Below are positions 4,640 through 5,406 of a stretch of 5,406 nt of DNA, piece by piece. How positions within the stretch are numbered: the first letter of the stretch is position 1; each line of letters opens with the position of its first letter. The DNA is from Polaromonas sp. (GTDB lineage: Bacteria > Pseudomonadota > Gammaproteobacteria > Burkholderiales > Burkholderiaceae_C). The stretch spans positions 1 to 5,406 of the forward strand of contig JANYFF010000529.1 in assembly GCA_025362825.1 (NCBI GenBank). The letters run 5' to 3'. A program made the position numbers and the translations under genes. Under the pieces are notes generated by a model. That model was not told the DNA's origin, did no database searches, and saw nothing but the letters and a program-made list of their open reading frames with translations.

Positions 4640-5406
4640 ATGATTTCCAGCACGGTTGCCGCCCTGCCTTCTCACGCACACCAACTGCCGGAAGGCATCT
4701 CGGTGCAATTGCCTCACGGGCAGTTGATGGGCGCAGCCAATGCGGCGGTCAAACTGACGTTTTCAAGCTGGTCCAGCATTACCCGCCTCAAGGCCGGCCA
4801 GATCGGCGCCCTCGCAGAGGACTATGTTGAGGGCAAACTCCAGCTCGAAGGCGCGATGCGCGATGTGATGCGCGCTGTCACGCGCCTGCTGCCGGGCAAC
4901 CCGGTAGAGAGCGACACAGGCTGGTGGTCCGGCATCATGCACCGGGCACGTTCACTTGCAGCCCACACCCATTTGAAAGATGCAGCGCAAATCCAGTTTC
5001 ATTACGACGTGTCGGATGCCTTTTATGAGTTGTGGCTCGATCCCAAGCGGGTTTATTCGTGTGCTTATTACAGCGACCTGGCAGATGCCACCGCGACGCT
5101 GGCGCAGGCGCAGGAGGCCAAGCTTGACCATATCTGCCGTAAGCTGATGCTCCAGCCCAGTGAACGCTTTCTGGACATCGGCTCGGGCTGGGGCGCACTG
5201 CTGCTATGGGCAGCCGAACACTATGGCGTCACAGCTACCGGCATCACACTTTCAAAAAATCAGTACGCGCACGTGCAGAAACTTATTGCTGAAAGAGGCC
5301 TGGGCGATCGTGTCAGCGTCGAGCTGCGCGACTACCGCGATCTCGTCATAAGCCCGGACACACCGGCATTCGACAAGATTTCTTCCGTCGGCATGTTCGA
5401 GCATGT
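4640..5406 (+). CDS. cfa: Cyclopropane-fatty-acyl-phospholipid synthase, 3'-truncated by window edge
   Basis: CFA synthase transfers a methylene group from S-adenosylmethionine to cis double bonds of acyl chains in membrane phospholipids, usually at entry to stationary phase or under acid stress. The visible 255 residues (family about 400) contain a variable N-terminal lipid-associated region (about 1-110), then FHYDVSDAFYELWLD (120-134), YSCAYYS with Cys141 equivalent to the conserved Cys of E. coli Cfa, the SAM-binding motif I FLDIGSGWGAL (177-187), the post-motif GITLSKNQ (201-208), and SVGMFEH (249-255), whose Glu and His belong to the bicarbonate-binding/active-site set. The frame continues past the last base. 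ATG 4640 is supported by AAGGAG 7 nt upstream. It lies downstream of the DUF455 gene in the same direction, with an 88-bp gap that allows its own promoter. The family also includes mycolic-acid-type methyltransferases, but the proteobacterial context favours Cfa. Confidence 0.95.
   Translation, partial: MISSTVAALPSHAHQLPEGISVQLPHGQLMGAANAAVKLTFSSWSSITRLKAGQIGALAEDYVEGKLQLEGAMRDVMRAVTRLLPGNPVESDTGWWSGIMHRARSLAAHTHLKDAAQIQFHYDVSDAFYELWLDPKRVYSCAYYSDLADATATLAQAQEAKLDHICRKLMLQPSERFLDIGSGWGALLLWAAEHYGVTATGITLSKNQYAHVQKLIAERGLGDRVSVELRDYRDLVISPDTPAFDKISSVGMFEH

Noticed and set aside
1..5406. tRNA, rRNA, CRISPR array, phage genes, toxin-antitoxin or defence system
   Set aside because: None is visible on either strand; apart from the small element and one short repeat, the window is fully accounted for by ordinary chromosomal genes.

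Overview
The window is chromosomal DNA that looks like a betaproteobacterium of the order Burkholderiales, most probably family Comamonadaceae (Polaromonas/Rhodoferax-like). This rests on the enolase C-terminus, the eno-ftsB order, the protein styles and moderately high GC. It is an inference from recall, not from a search.

Layout from left to right: (1) the 3' five-sixths of eno (enolase), followed after 27 bp by ftsB (divisome protein FtsB), both on the + strand. (2) A 234-bp structured element (1424-1657) with 18-bp imperfect terminal inverted repeats, flanked by a perfect 5-bp TTTAA target duplication. This is a MITE-like non-autonomous insertion that has not been named here. (3) A + strand gene for an unrecognised 177-aa protein whose present start codon and first 14 to 15 codons lie inside the element. 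Its probable ancestral start (GTG 1411, 9 nt after ftsB) is cut off by a stop codon carried by the element. (4) On the - strand, a likely two-gene operon: a gamma-carbonic-anhydrase-fold protein followed by hslO (redox-regulated chaperone Hsp33). The hslO end overlaps the unknown gene tail-to-tail by 47 bp. (5) Back on the + strand and divergent from that operon, a DUF455 ferritin-like protein with a good di-metal ligand pattern and a short palindromic repeat embedded in frame near its N-terminus. (6) The first 255 codons of a cyclopropane-fatty-acyl-phospholipid synthase, running off the right edge.

Functionally this is mostly housekeeping: glycolysis, cell division, oxidative-stress protein quality control and membrane lipid modification. 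I see no defence system, phage, CRISPR array or RNA gene. The most interesting part is the small mobile element and how it rewired the 5' end of the unknown gene. Next is the dispersed-type repeat absorbed into the DUF455 coding sequence.
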